NCBI GenBank assembly: GCA_021802375.1 | Contig: JAKAAL010000368.1 | Span: 1 to 5,351, forward strand | Direction of reading: 5' to 3' | DNA from: Bacillota bacterium | Lineage (GTDB): Bacteria > Bacillota_E > Sulfobacillia > Sulfobacillales > Sulfobacillaceae | Length of the DNA: 5,351 nucleotides | Shown: positions 4,531-5,351 of the stretch, in pieces | Layout: every line of letters begins with the position of its first letter | How positions within the stretch are numbered: the stretch's first letter is position 1 | Notes under the pieces: model-generated | What the model was told of the DNA's origin: nothing | Databases searched by the model: none | What the model saw: the letters and a program-made list of their open reading frames with translations, nothing else | Translations under genes and position numbers: made by a program

Positions 4531-5351
4531 CCGGCACATCTCCTCAACTCCTAGTGATCGGGGCCGGCACCATGGGACGGGGGATTACCGAGGTCGCCTT
4601 ACGGCATGGCTGGCGGGTCCATCTCGTCGACCCCGATGCGGGGCAGCGAGAAATGGCGAAGAAATCCATTGAAAAAGGATTAACGCGGGGGGCAGCCCCC
4701 GATCCCACTTGGGCTGAGCGCCTGACTTTAGGCTCCAACTGGGCCGGGACGCTACCTTCTTGGGTGATTGAAGCGGTACCGGAAACCATGACGTTAAAGG
4801 GTCCCCTATTCACCCGCCTAGATGAGGAATTTGGACCGGAGGTCTGGCTCGCCTCCAACACCTCCTCGATTGCCATCACAGAAATCCAAGGCGTGGCGCG
4901 AAGATTTCCCGAACGCGTGGGGGGCTTGCACTTTTTTAACCCCGCGCCGCGGATGGCCCTGGTGGAAGTGATTCGGGGAATGGCCACGAGTTCGCAGTAT
5001 GTTGCGGCGGCTCTCGATGTGATTAGGCAGTGGGATAAGGAGCCGGTGGTGGCACCGGACCGTCCGGGATTTTTAGTGAATCGGGTGGCGCGTCCCTATT
5101 ATCTGGAAGCGCTCCGCATGGTAGAGGCCGGGGTTGTGTCGCTGGAAATCGTTGATGGCATCTTTGAAGGAGCGGGATTTCCAATGGGACCTTTTCGTCT
5201 CATGGACCTGGTCGGGATAGATGTCAATTTTGCCGTCACCGAATCGGTGTTTATCCAGACGTTTTATGATGCCCGGTATCGACCGGCGCCCCTGCAACAG
5301 CAAAAAATGCGTTTGGGGCACTTAGGGCGCAAGAGTGGACGGGGGTTTAGA
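4527..5351 (+). CDS. 3-hydroxyacyl-CoA dehydrogenase, 3'-partial
   Basis: ATG 4527 overlaps the crotonase stop as ATGA; there is no good Shine-Dalgarno, so translation probably depends on coupling. The frame is open to the window's end, giving 275 residues; the last visible ones (GRKSGRGF) correspond to the usual C-terminal GRKxGRGFY, so only some 5-15 residues are probably missing. The N-terminal Rossmann domain has GAGTMG at 12-17 and Asp35 ending the second strand, as expected for NAD. IEAVPE at 81-86 and NTSS at 111-114 follow. All four catalytic positions of the family are found with the same spacing as in human HAD: Ser114, His135 (LHFFNPAP), Glu147 and Asn185 (FLVNRV). The enzyme oxidises L-3-hydroxyacyl-CoA to 3-oxoacyl-CoA. 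Next to a PaaG-like gene it could serve as the 3-hydroxyadipyl-CoA dehydrogenase of phenylacetate breakdown (PaaH role), or in ordinary beta-oxidation. The single-unit length fits the short Gram-positive form rather than the longer two-unit E. coli PaaH. Confidence 0.93.
   Translation, partial: MTGTSPQLLVIGAGTMGRGITEVALRHGWRVHLVDPDAGQREMAKKSIEKGLTRGAAPDPTWAERLTLGSNWAGTLPSWVIEAVPETMTLKGPLFTRLDEEFGPEVWLASNTSSIAITEIQGVARRFPERVGGLHFFNPAPRMALVEVIRGMATSSQYVAAALDVIRQWDKEPVVAPDRPGFLVNRVARPYYLEALRMVEAGVVSLEIVDGIFEGAGFPMGPFRLMDLVGIDVNFAVTESVFIQTFYDARYRPAPLQQQKMRLGHLGRKSGRGFR

Noticed and set aside
4544..4987. 147-codon open frame on the minus strand
   Set aside because: It is the antisense of the 3-hydroxyacyl-CoA dehydrogenase gene, whose catalytic residues are all present on the plus strand.
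5073..5321. 82-codon open frame on the minus strand near the right edge
   Set aside because: It is also antisense to the dehydrogenase gene, with no recognisable motif.
1..5351. CRISPR arrays, tRNA/rRNA genes, insertion sequences, attachment sites
   Set aside because: No regularly spaced repeats, no cloverleaf-like segments, no transposase-like frames and no flanking terminal repeats were seen.

Overview
This 5.35-kb window looks like chromosomal DNA from a moderately GC-rich bacterium, most likely a Gram-positive (Bacillota). The evidence is strong purine-rich Shine-Dalgarno sequences, a TTG start behind a consensus AGGAGGT, and tightly packed metabolic genes. The overall style resembles acidophilic Sulfobacillus-type genomes, but that is a weak guess from impression, not a search. 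I see no RNA genes, insertion sequences, CRISPR arrays or phage genes.

Layout. (1) Positions 2-1124, plus strand: the 3' part of a short-chain dehydrogenase/reductase (SDR) gene, followed 13 bases later by a small cupin gene; these are one operon. The SDR keeps the nucleotide-binding fold but has lost Ser, Tyr and Lys of its catalytic tetrad. (2) Positions 1167-2268, minus strand, convergent with (1): a nitrilase-superfamily amidohydrolase with an intact Glu-Lys-Cys triad. Upstream of it lies a broken GNAT acetyltransferase gene that lost an internal segment carrying the acetyl-CoA site. The old GNAT stop codon overlaps the nitrilase start, so the pair was once a coupled operon. (3) Positions 2269-2565: a divergent intergenic region. 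(4) Positions 2566-5351, plus strand: a glycerate-kinase-family protein with most signature motifs altered, then a crotonase-fold protein resembling PaaG (ring-epoxide/oxepin-CoA or enoyl-CoA isomerase type), then a 3-hydroxyacyl-CoA dehydrogenase running off the window's end. The last two overlap by ATGA.

How the genes may work together. The crotonase and dehydrogenase form a standard acyl-CoA degradation pair. The isomerase-type active site of the crotonase points to aromatic (phenylacetyl-CoA-like) or unsaturated acyl-CoA breakdown rather than plain hydration. The kinase-like protein that leads this operon has no obvious step in such a pathway, and its degenerate motifs suggest a changed or non-catalytic role. 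The SDR-cupin pair may act on a small carbonyl or hydroxy-acid substrate, but the missing SDR catalytic residues make ordinary dehydrogenase chemistry doubtful. The points most worth a second look are the two apparent pseudoenzymes (SDR and kinase-like), the deletion-scarred GNAT gene, and the kinase-like/PaaG-like/dehydrogenase gene set.
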